Source: Bacillota bacterium
GTDB lineage: Bacteria > Bacillota > Clostridia > Christensenellales > Aristaeellaceae
Length of the DNA stretch: 13,189 bases
Assembly: GCA_023458835.1 (NCBI GenBank)
Contig: JAEWWY010000315.1
Coordinates: 1 to 13,189, forward strand
Direction of reading: 5' to 3'
The notes under the pieces: generated by a model
The model's input: only the letters and a program-made list of their open reading frames with translations
Database searches by the model: none
Told to the model about the DNA's origin: nothing
Shown: positions 1 through 5,310 of the stretch, one piece after another
How positions within the stretch are numbered: position 1 is the first letter of the stretch
Layout: each line of letters starts with the position of its first letter
Position numbers and translations under genes: made by a program

Positions 1-855
1 GGCCTGAGCGGGCGCACCTATGACGCCCAAATCATCAAGCATCAAAACCTGGCGCCCAGGGTGCAGGGGCTGGAAAAGCTGGGGATATTCGACGGCTCGG
101 AGGAATTGCGTACCTCCACCGGCACCAAGGAAGTAAACAAGTATATCAGCGAAACAAAGGCCACCGGCCTGGAGGACGTCTATTACTGGTTCGGCACCGA
201 TACCCTGGGCCGGGACCTGTTTACCCGCACCTGGGAAGGGACAAGGATTTCCCTGTACATCGCCCTGGTGGCCGTGCTGGTGGATATGCTCTTTGGCCTG
301 AGCTACGGCCTGATATCCGGTTATTTCGGCGGCAAGGTGGACGCCGTCATGCAGCGGTTTGTGGAGATATTAAACGGCATTCCCAACCTCGTCATCGTAA
401 CGCTGCTGATCCTGGTCTTAAAGCCCGGCATGGTTACCATCACCTTTTCCCTGATGATCACCGGATGGATCGGCATGAGCCGCATTGCCAGGGCCCAGGT
501 ATTAAAGCTCAAGGAGCAGGAGTTTGTGCTGGCGTCCAAAACCCTGGGGGCCAAGAACTTTTATATCATCTTCCGGGAGATCCTGCCCAATGTGTTCGGG
601 CAATTGATCATCATGTCCATGTTCTCCATCCCCAACGCCATCTTTACCGAGGCATTCCTGGCCTTTGTAGGTCTGGGCGTGCCCCAGCCCCTGGCTTCCC
701 TAGGTTCCCTGATCAGCGAGGCGTTCAAGTCCTTTACCACCCATCCGTATATGATCATCTTCCCGGTGGTGGTGTTGGGCGTCATCATGCTGTCTTTTAA
801 CCTGCTGGCCGATGGCCTGCGGGATGCCTTTGACCCCAAAATGAAGGAAATGTGA
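1..855 (+). CDS. oppC: Oligopeptide/dipeptide ABC transporter permease, OppC/DppC family (5' partial)
   Basis: This is the second membrane-spanning subunit of a peptide importer; with an OppB-type partner (off the window) it forms the channel powered by OppD and OppF. The frame is open from base 1, so the start and the first transmembrane helix lie upstream; 284 codons are visible. The first ~60 residues are a hydrophilic external segment (NLAPR, GLEKLGIFDG) typical of Gram-positive OppC. The conserved WFGTDTLGRDLF motif follows (about residues 63-74), then hydrophobic helices. The cytoplasmic EAA loop (EFVLASKTLGAKNF, about residues 174-187) contacts the ATPase, and a last helix precedes the DGLRDAFDPKM tail typical of OppC. 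The GTG at 61 is not a start because homology continues upstream of it. The stop lies 11 bases before the oppD start, so the genes are co-transcribed. The family is certain; opp versus dpp/app and the substrate cannot be told. Confidence 0.93.
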   Translation, partial: GLSGRTYDAQIIKHQNLAPRVQGLEKLGIFDGSEELRTSTGTKEVNKYISETKATGLEDVYYWFGTDTLGRDLFTRTWEGTRISLYIALVAVLVDMLFGLSYGLISGYFGGKVDAVMQRFVEILNGIPNLVIVTLLILVLKPGMVTITFSLMITGWIGMSRIARAQVLKLKEQEFVLASKTLGAKNFYIIFREILPNVFGQLIIMSMFSIPNAIFTEAFLAFVGLGVPQPLASLGSLISEAFKSFTTHPYMIIFPVVVLGVIMLSFNLLADGLRDAFDPKMKEM

Positions 856-866
856 GGAGGCGGAGC

Positions 867-1934
867 ATGGAAAAAGAGAATATATTGTCCATACGGGACT
901 TTTCCGTTTCCTTCATCACCTCCGCCGGCACGGTGAACGCCATCCGGGGAGTCAACCTGGACCTGAAAAGGGGCAAGACCCTGGCCATCGTGGGGGAATC
1001 GGGCAGCGGAAAATCCGTTACCGTCAAGGCCATCATGGGCATACTGTCCTCCAATGGAAAAATCAATTCCGGCACCATCGCCTATACCTATCAAAAGGAT
1101 GGCAAGCCTGTCACCGCCGACCTGTTGAAAATGCCCCACAGGCAGATCCGCCGGGAGATCAACGGTACGAAGATCGCCATGGTGTTTCAGGATCCCATGA
1201 CCTCCCTGAATCCCACCATGACCGTCGGCGCCCAGATCATGGAGGGCATGCGCTATCACTACAAGGTTTCCAAGGCGGAGGCATGGAAGAAGGCCATCAA
1301 CCTTTTGAATTTGGTGAACATCCCCGAAGCGGAAAAGCGCATGAAAAATTATCCGCATCAATTGTCCGGGGGCATGCGCCAGCGCGTGGTGATCGCCATT
1401 GCGCTGGCCTGCGAGCCGGAGATACTGATCTGCGACGAGCCCACCACGGCACTGGACGTGACCATACAGGCAAAGATACTGGAACTGATCGCCGAGCTTC
1501 AAAAAAAGCTTGGCATTTCGGTTATCTACATTACCCACGACCTGGGGGTGGTGGCCAAGGTGGCCGACGACGTAGCGGTGATGTACGCTGGAAAAATCGT
1601 GGAAAAGGGAACCGTGGAAGAGATATTTTATGATCCGAGGCATCCCTATACCTGGGGCCTTCTGTCCTCCATGCCGGACCTGGATACCAGGGATGAAAGG
1701 CTTTACACCATTCCCGGCAATCCGCCCAACCTTCTGCACCATGTGGAAGGGGATGCCTATGCCCCCCGGAATATCTATGCACTGAACATTGACTACCGCC
1801 AGGAGCCGCCCATGTTTAAGATTACCGATACCCATTATGCCGCCACTTGGCTGCTGCATGAGAATGCGCCCAAGGTGGATATGCCCATAGAGCTTCGTGA
1901 CAGGATGCGGCGGCTGTTAAAGGAGGCGGAATAA
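867..1934 (+). CDS. oppD: Oligopeptide ABC transporter ATP-binding protein OppD
   Basis: This is one of the two cytoplasmic ATPases that drive peptide import through OppB/OppC. The start is ATG 867 with AGGAGG at 855-860, six bases upstream; a GTG at 852 in the same frame would bury that SD inside the gene. The product is 355 residues, normal for the family. Walker A is GESGSGKS (residues 43-50), the signature motif LSGGMRQR begins at 166, and Walker B ILICDEP spans 186-192 with the catalytic Glu at 191. The H-loop histidine is in YITHDLG. The C-terminal oligopeptide-transporter extension (NPPNLL, YAPRN, ATWLL) marks it as OppD/DppD rather than a generic ABC ATPase. The Cys cluster found in some DppD/OppD tails is absent. 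It sits between oppC and oppF in one operon. OppD is preferred over DppD from the order and tail, but the substrate is not proven. Confidence 0.95.
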   Translation: MEKENILSIRDFSVSFITSAGTVNAIRGVNLDLKRGKTLAIVGESGSGKSVTVKAIMGILSSNGKINSGTIAYTYQKDGKPVTADLLKMPHRQIRREINGTKIAMVFQDPMTSLNPTMTVGAQIMEGMRYHYKVSKAEAWKKAINLLNLVNIPEAEKRMKNYPHQLSGGMRQRVVIAIALACEPEILICDEPTTALDVTIQAKILELIAELQKKLGISVIYITHDLGVVAKVADDVAVMYAGKIVEKGTVEEIFYDPRHPYTWGLLSSMPDLDTRDERLYTIPGNPPNLLHHVEGDAYAPRNIYALNIDYRQEPPMFKITDTHYAATWLLHENAPKVDMPIELRDRMRRLLKEAE

Positions 1935-2858
1935 ATGACCGGGCAAGAACCGTTGCTTTCGGTGCGGAACCTGAAACAATATTTCCGCATCAACCGCCGG
2001 TTCACCGTCAAGGCGGTGGACGATGTTTCCTTTGATATTTATCCCGGCGAGATTTACGGCCTGGTGGGGGAATCGGGCAGCGGGAAAAGCACCATCGGGC
2101 GCACCATCATCAGGCTGTATGATCCTACGGACGGGAAGGTTACCTTTGGCGGGCGGGATGTTTCCGGCAGGCTGTCCAGGCAGGATGAAGCCTACCTGCA
2201 CACCAGGATGCAGATGATCTTTCAGGATCCCATGGCGTGCCTGAACCCCCGCAAAAAGGTGCTGGATATCATTGCCCAGGGTATGGATATCCATCGTTTG
2301 TGCAATGGCCGCAGGGAGCGGGAGGAAAAGGTCTATGAAATGCTGCATAAGGTGGGCCTGAGCCAGGAGCATGCCAGCCGTTACCCTCACCAGTTTTCTG
2401 GCGGCCAGCGTCAGCGCATCGGCATTGCAAGAGCGTTAATCATGAACCCCGACCTGATCATTGCGGATGAGCCCATCAGCGCCTTGGATGTATCCATCCA
2501 GGCCCAGGTAGTGAATCTGATGAAGAGCATTCAGCAGGATACCCAGACGGCATTTTTGTTTATTGCCCACGATTTGTCCATGGTGAAGTATATTTCCAAC
2601 CGTATTGGCGTGCTGCACTTGGGGCATATGGTGGAAACGGGCACTACAGAAGAAATCTTCAGCCATCCCATCCATCCCTATACCAAATCACTGCTATCGG
2701 CCATTCCCCATCCGAATCCCGCAGTGGAAAAGCGCCGCATCTCGCTGCATTATGATTATGCCGCCAGCGGGTTCGACTACCTGAAAGGGACGTTCCATCT
2801 GGTGGCGGGCACCCACCGGGTATTGGCGACGGATGAAGAATTACAGCGGTGGATCTAA
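1935..2858 (+). CDS. oppF: Oligopeptide ABC transporter ATP-binding protein OppF
   Basis: This is the second ATPase of the peptide importer and pairs with OppD to make the two nucleotide sites. ATG 1935 directly follows the oppD stop (1932-1934), and its SD AGGAGG (1921-1926) lies inside the end of oppD, which suggests translational coupling. The product is 307 residues. Walker A GESGSGKS is at 45-52, the signature FSGGQRQRI starts at 154, and Walker B LIIADEP is at 174-180. The H-loop is in FIAHDLS. The C-terminal stretch SHPIHPYTKSLLSAIPHPNP is the standard OppF ending, and the final HYDYAASGFDY tail is seen in Gram-positive OppF proteins. It is the last gene of the operon; a strong hairpin terminator follows 13 bases after the stop. 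The family is certain and the substrate unknown. Confidence 0.95.
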   Translation: MTGQEPLLSVRNLKQYFRINRRFTVKAVDDVSFDIYPGEIYGLVGESGSGKSTIGRTIIRLYDPTDGKVTFGGRDVSGRLSRQDEAYLHTRMQMIFQDPMACLNPRKKVLDIIAQGMDIHRLCNGRREREEKVYEMLHKVGLSQEHASRYPHQFSGGQRQRIGIARALIMNPDLIIADEPISALDVSIQAQVVNLMKSIQQDTQTAFLFIAHDLSMVKYISNRIGVLHLGHMVETGTTEEIFSHPIHPYTKSLLSAIPHPNPAVEKRRISLHYDYAASGFDYLKGTFHLVAGTHRVLATDEELQRWI

Positions 2859-2871
2859 AACGGCCAAACAA

Positions 2872-2910
2872 AAAACCAGCGCTTGGCGAATATCGGCCGG
2901 CGCTGGTTTT
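2872..2910. terminator. Bidirectional intrinsic terminator between oppF and rhaM
   Basis: A perfect 11-bp inverted repeat (AAAACCAGCGC at 2872-2882, GCGCTGGTTTT at 2900-2910) encloses a 17-nt loop. On the plus strand the stem runs into GCTTTTTGCTT, ending the opp operon. On the minus strand it runs into TTTTTTGTTTGG, ending the convergent rhaM gene, whose stop lies 13 bases away. The arms and both T-rich tails are read directly; activity is inferred. Confidence 0.85.
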
Positions 2911-2923
2911 GCTTTTTGCTTCA

Positions 2924-3235
2924 TTATGGATGGTAAAATACCTGTACCATGCCGCCTTCGCCTTCTCGGCCGTCGGCCACCATGCGCATCAGCGGCACCA
3001 TGGATTCGTTCCACCGTTTGACTACTTCGCTTTGCGCCTGCACCCGGTTGGCGCGTTCGGTGCTTTCACACTCGTAATAGCCGAAAAGCTCATTGCCCAC
3101 ATTCCAGATCGTATAGTTATGGATGCCTGCTTCGTTGAGCAGTGCCGTCATTTCGGGCCAGATTTCATCATGGCGGCGCCTGTATTCCTCCAGCATTCCC
3201 TCCAGCACGATGGCTTTCCACGCAAAACGTTCCAT
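2924..3235 (-). CDS. rhaM: L-rhamnose mutarotase (DUF718 family)
   Basis: RhaM interconverts the alpha and beta anomers of L-rhamnose in the cytoplasm, speeding supply of the form used by rhamnose isomerase. The product is 103 residues, close to the ~104 of characterised RhaM. The family core is clear: EYRRRH (17-22), IWPEM (25-29), AGIHNYTIW (36-44), LFGYYE (50-55) and the C-terminal VFYHP. Tyr18 and His22 fall where the active-site Tyr and His of E. coli RhaM lie. The start is the codon at 3235-3233: GGGGAGG (3250-3244 on the minus strand) sits 8 bases before it. The frame is open for another 33 codons upstream, but that part lacks homology and covers a promoter. No other rhamnose gene lies in the window, so it is an orphan here; members of this family acting on other sugars are possible. 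Confidence 0.87.
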   Translation of the reverse strand: MERFAWKAIVLEGMLEEYRRRHDEIWPEMTALLNEAGIHNYTIWNVGNELFGYYECESTERANRVQAQSEVVKRWNESMVPLMRMVADGREGEGGMVQVFYHP

Positions 3236-3283
3236 GCGTTGTTCCTCCCCGGCGTCGTATTCTGTTCGCTGCGTTTCAATACA

Positions 3284-3312
3284 TTGATACACCCGTGAAG
3301 GCGGCCTGTCAA
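3284..3312 (-). promoter_or_regulatory. Candidate sigma-A promoter for rhaM
   Basis: On the minus strand a perfect -35 box TTGACA (3312-3307) is followed after 17 bases by TATCAA (3289-3284), a 4/6 match to the -10 consensus. Transcription would start near 3277, giving a ~40-nt leader before the rhaM start at 3235. Its -35 box faces the -35 box of the thpR promoter. Confidence 0.6.
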
Positions 3313-3333
3313 TAAAAATCTTGCGGCTGCGCA

Positions 3334-3362
3334 TTGACAGACGGGCAAAATATGCCTATGCT
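3334..3362 (+). promoter_or_regulatory. Candidate sigma-A promoter for thpR
   Basis: TTGACA (3334-3339) and TATGCT (3357-3362) are separated by the optimal 17 bases. The expected transcription start near 3369 leaves room for the thpR SD GGGAGGG (3372-3378) and start at 3387, though the leader would be short. The box TGTCAAT/ATTGACA symmetry at 3307-3313 and 3333-3339 is simply the two divergent -35 boxes. Confidence 0.65.
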
Positions 3363-3386
3363 GGAGTAGGCGGGAGGGAAAATGGC

Positions 3387-3920
3387 ATGCGGGTGTTTAT
3401 CGGCATAGGCCTTGACGGGAAAATGAAAGACTCCCTATGCGCCGCCGCGATGCAGGCGCAAAAGCAGTTCCCCGGGCGGTACGCGCTTCGGGATAACTAC
3501 CATTGCACCCTGCAGTTCATTGGCCAGGCGGATGCGGCGGCGGTTGCACGCATCGAAAAGATCATGAGAGAGACGGTGGGGGAGACAGCACCCTTTTCCA
3601 TAGCGCTGACGAATCTCTCTTTTTTCCGGCGGCCGCAGGATGCTGTGCTCTTTTGCGGGCTTGCAAAATCGCCGCCTTTGGAACGATTGGCGGTTGGATT
3701 GAAGGAACGGCTGCTTACAGCGGGATTTCGGCTGGAGGACGGAGCTTTTCATCCCCACATCACCCTGGCGCGGCAGGCAAGGCTGGATCCAAAGCCGCTT
3801 TCCCTGATCCCTGTGGCACCCGTAAGCCAGCAGGTGGAGGAAATCACCCTGTTTGAAAGCCGCCGGGTGGAGGAACAATTGCGATATGTGCCCCTTATGC
3901 GCTGCCCTTTGGAAAAATAG
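3387..3920 (+). CDS. thpR: RNA 2',3'-cyclic phosphodiesterase (2H phosphoesterase, ThpR/LigT family)
   Basis: This enzyme opens 2',3'-cyclic phosphates at RNA ends; older annotations call it 2'-5' RNA ligase LigT. The product is 177 residues, normal for the family. It shows the two defining HxTx motifs: HCTL at residues 39-42 (in NYHCTLQFIG) and HITL at 124-127 (in FHPHITLAR), each giving one catalytic His of the two-lobed fold. The N-terminus MRVFIGIGLD is the usual first strand. The start is ATG 3387, eight bases after the SD GGGAGGG (3372-3378); ATG 3383 is out of frame, and the open frame further upstream crosses the promoter. A 60-nt gap separates it from the next gene on the same strand, with no convincing terminator between. 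The physiological substrate in bacteria is uncertain. Confidence 0.92.
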   Translation: MRVFIGIGLDGKMKDSLCAAAMQAQKQFPGRYALRDNYHCTLQFIGQADAAAVARIEKIMRETVGETAPFSIALTNLSFFRRPQDAVLFCGLAKSPPLERLAVGLKERLLTAGFRLEDGAFHPHITLARQARLDPKPLSLIPVAPVSQQVEEITLFESRRVEEQLRYVPLMRCPLEK

Positions 3921-3932
3921 GGCGGGCGCGGC

Positions 3933-3962
3933 GGGACATGGAATGGTTTTTTGCAATATATT
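3933..3962 (+). promoter_or_regulatory. Weak candidate promoter before the His/Cys-rich gene
   Basis: GGGACA (3933-3938, 4/6 match to -35) and TATATT (3957-3962, 5/6 match to -10) are 18 bases apart. If used, transcription would begin around 3969, which would exclude the ATG at 3963 as a start. The match is modest and read-through from thpR is equally likely. Confidence 0.25.
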
Positions 3963-3980
3963 ATGAAAGGCGGAAATCCT

Positions 3981-4526
3981 TTGCATCACGAACATCACCA
4001 AGCTTGCGGCTGCGGCCATCATCACACTCACGGAGAAGGCTGCTGTCACGAACATACCCATGAGGAAGGCTGCGGCTGCGGCCACACCCACGCGCACCTT
4101 GCGCCTGAAGAGGGTACCCTTACCCAGGCGCAGGCCGATGTGCTGCTGGCCATACATCAGCGGGGATACCTGCCTATTTCCCGGTTTGCCCTGCGCTCAA
4201 GCCGGGACGGGGATGCGTACGCCGTGGCCATGGAGCCTGTGTACATTGCCAGCGCTGCGGATGATATGGATACGGTGAAGGCAAACGGCGCGCTGTTTGC
4301 ATCCCTGGAGGACTTGGGGCTGGTCACCCTGGATTACGATATACGCCTCAGCGGGTACGCGTATCAGGAATACGAGCAGTCCAACCTCTACGTCTATTTT
4401 GTGGAGACGGTGAAGGAGGCCGGGCAAAAGCCGGGATTCGTGCTGGACATCCCCGTGCTGGAGCTTGGCAGCGTGGCGCTCACCGGGGAAGGGCATGAGG
4501 TTCTGAACGCCATGCTGGAAAAATAA
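3981..4526 (+). CDS. Unrecognised protein with His/Cys-rich N-terminal metal-binding tail
   Basis: I do not recognise a named family. The first ~39 residues hold 14 His and 6 Cys, arranged as short repeats (CGCGHHHTH, then GCCHEHTH, then CGCGHTHAH). Such tails bind zinc, nickel, cobalt or copper in metallochaperones and metal-handling proteins. Residues ~45-181 form an ordinary mixed, acidic, soluble domain with no signal peptide or membrane segment. The pattern helix (LTQAQADVLLAI), helix, LEDLGLVTLDYD, then a C-terminal VALTGEGHEVLNAML suggests a winged-helix-like fold, but this is a guess. The start is uncertain: TTG 3981 has AAAGGCGG (3966-3973) seven bases before it, whereas ATG 3963 in the same frame has no SD. 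With ATG 3963 the protein gains six residues. The gene lies between thpR and the trxA operon and may be co-transcribed with thpR. Metal binding is likely; the role is unknown. Confidence 0.75.
   Translation: MHHEHHQACGCGHHHTHGEGCCHEHTHEEGCGCGHTHAHLAPEEGTLTQAQADVLLAIHQRGYLPISRFALRSSRDGDAYAVAMEPVYIASAADDMDTVKANGALFASLEDLGLVTLDYDIRLSGYAYQEYEQSNLYVYFVETVKEAGQKPGFVLDIPVLELGSVALTGEGHEVLNAMLEK
4005..4084 (+). repeat. Short in-frame direct repeats coding the His/Cys tail
   Basis: The 14-mer TGCGGCTGCGGCCA occurs at 4005-4018 and again at 4071-4084, 66 bases (22 codons) apart, and GAAGGCTGC occurs at 4035-4043 and 4065-4073, 30 bases apart. The spacings are multiples of three, so the repeats encode the repeated Cys-Gly-Cys-Gly-His blocks. 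They suggest growth of the tail by in-frame duplication. Confidence 0.6.
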
Positions 4527-4577
4527 GCTTTCTACGTAAGCGAAATCCGTTGTTTTTCTTCAAAAGGGCCGCGTTTT

Positions 4578-4618
4578 GTGATTTTATCACTTTCGAATGG
4601 CGCAAATGCGGGTATAGT
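4578..4618 (+). promoter_or_regulatory. Candidate trxA operon promoter with upstream inverted repeat
   Basis: A -10 box TATAGT (4613-4618, 5/6 match) lies 44 bases before the trxA start. The matching -35 region (around 4589-4595) is poor, so the promoter may need an activator. Directly there sits a perfect inverted repeat GTGAT-TTT-ATCAC (4578-4590), within TTGTGA-N5-TCACTT. This resembles the half-sites of Crp/Fnr-type or Rex-type regulators, but the spacing is one base short of their usual six. The repeat is seen; the promoter and regulator are inferred. Confidence 0.4.
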
Positions 4619-4630
4619 ATGTCTATCAAG

Positions 4631-4646
4631 TTGTCCGAAAGGACAA
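4631..4646 (+). promoter_or_regulatory. GAAA-tetraloop hairpin in the trxA leader
   Basis: TTGTCC and GGACAA form a perfect 6-bp stem closed by a GAAA loop, a very stable GNRA tetraloop. The hairpin ends immediately before the SD AGGAGG (4647-4652), which stays single-stranded. It lies ~13 bases after the -10 box, so it would be close to the 5' end of the mRNA, where such hairpins can protect transcripts from decay. The function is inferred. Confidence 0.5.
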
Positions 4647-4661
4647 AGGAGGAAATATACA

Positions 4662-4973
4662 ATGGCTGCGATAAAGGTTACAAAGGAGAATTTCAATGAT
4701 GTGCTGGCGGCGGAAGTGCCGGTGCTGGTGGATTTCTGGGCGCCCTGGTGCGGCCCCTGCCGGATGATCGCCCCTGTGGTGGAAGGCATCTCGGAGGAAT
4801 TGGGCGAAAAGGCCGTGGTAGGCAAAGTCAACGTGGATGAGCAGCCGGAGCTGGCCTCCCGTTTTGGCGTGATGAGCATCCCCACGCTGGCGGTGTTCAA
4901 AAATGGCCGTCTGGCCGGGTCCATGGTGGGTGTCCGTTCCAAGCAGGATATCCTGAAGCTGTTGGAGGCGTAA
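4662..4973 (+). CDS. trxA: Thioredoxin
   Basis: This small cytoplasmic protein reduces disulfides in target proteins through its dithiol centre. The product is 103 residues, the standard length. It has the active site WCGPC at 29-33, the buried Asp24 (in LVDFWAPW), and the cis-proline Pro74 in SIPTL. The start is ATG 4662, nine bases after the SD AGGAGG (4647-4652); upstream in-frame starts back to 4578 would include the leader hairpin and promoter. The stop is one base before the next ATG, so it is coupled to the rhodanese gene. No thioredoxin reductase gene is in the window; the downstream flavoprotein is of the CoA-disulfide type, not TrxB. Confidence 0.97.
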   Translation: MAAIKVTKENFNDVLAAEVPVLVDFWAPWCGPCRMIAPVVEGISEELGEKAVVGKVNVDEQPELASRFGVMSIPTLAVFKNGRLAGSMVGVRSKQDILKLLEA

Positions 4974-4974
4974 A

Positions 4975-5298
4975 ATGCTGGGCTTGTTTAATCGTGGCGG
5001 CATCATGCCCATGCGGGAGGCTGTGGCGGCGGCCAAAGGCAACCCGGATGTCCGCCTGGTGGACGTAAGGACGCCTGCCGAATATTTGAATGGGCATCTT
5101 CCCGGCAGCCTTTCCGTGCCGCTGGACCAATGGGAGCAAATTCAGCAGAAGGTTCCCGACAAGGGCGCGCCGCTGTATGTGTATTGCCTGAGCGGCGCAA
5201 GGAGCCAGGCGGCCTGCCGGGGCTTTGCGCGGCTCGGGTACACGGCGGTAGTGAACATCGGCGGAATCGCCGGCTACGAAGGGCCTCTGGAAAGGTGA
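4975..5298 (+). CDS. Single-domain rhodanese (sulfurtransferase)
   Basis: Rhodaneses carry a persulfide on an active-site cysteine and pass the sulfur to thiol acceptors. The product is 107 residues with one complete domain: VDVRTPAEY (29-37), GHLPGSLSVP (40-49), then the catalytic loop CLSGARS starting at Cys71 in YVYCLSGARS. The C-terminal half of the fold (GFARLGYTAVVNIGGIAGYEG) is present. The short CLSGARS loop is of the GlpE/PspE type, which takes sulfur rather than phosphate. The start is ATG 4975 with GGAGG (4964-4968) inside the end of trxA. It lies between thioredoxin and a flavoprotein that has its own rhodanese domain, so it likely works in the same thiol/persulfide traffic. The natural sulfur donor is unknown. 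Confidence 0.93.
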   Translation: MLGLFNRGGIMPMREAVAAAKGNPDVRLVDVRTPAEYLNGHLPGSLSVPLDQWEQIQQKVPDKGAPLYVYCLSGARSQAACRGFARLGYTAVVNIGGIAGYEGPLER

Positions 5299-5310
5299 GG
5301 GAACGAATAC

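Noticed and set aside
852..866. Earlier GTG start for oppD at 852
   Set aside because: It would put the AGGAGG at 855-860 inside the gene and add MRRRS, which is simply the SD read as codons.
561..1859. 432-codon open frame on the minus strand across oppC/oppD
   Set aside because: It lies opposite two well-conserved genes, has no family motifs and no sensible SD, and such frames are expected when third codon positions are GC-rich.
3921..3962. Terminator after thpR, suggested by TTTTTT at 3947-3952
   Set aside because: No stable GC-rich stem precedes the T-run; only a 4-bp CCCT/AGGG pairing with a long loop is available.
4515..4560. Terminator after the His/Cys-rich gene, suggested by GTTTTTC near 4551
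   Set aside because: The nearest pairing is GCTT/AAGC of four base pairs, too weak to call.
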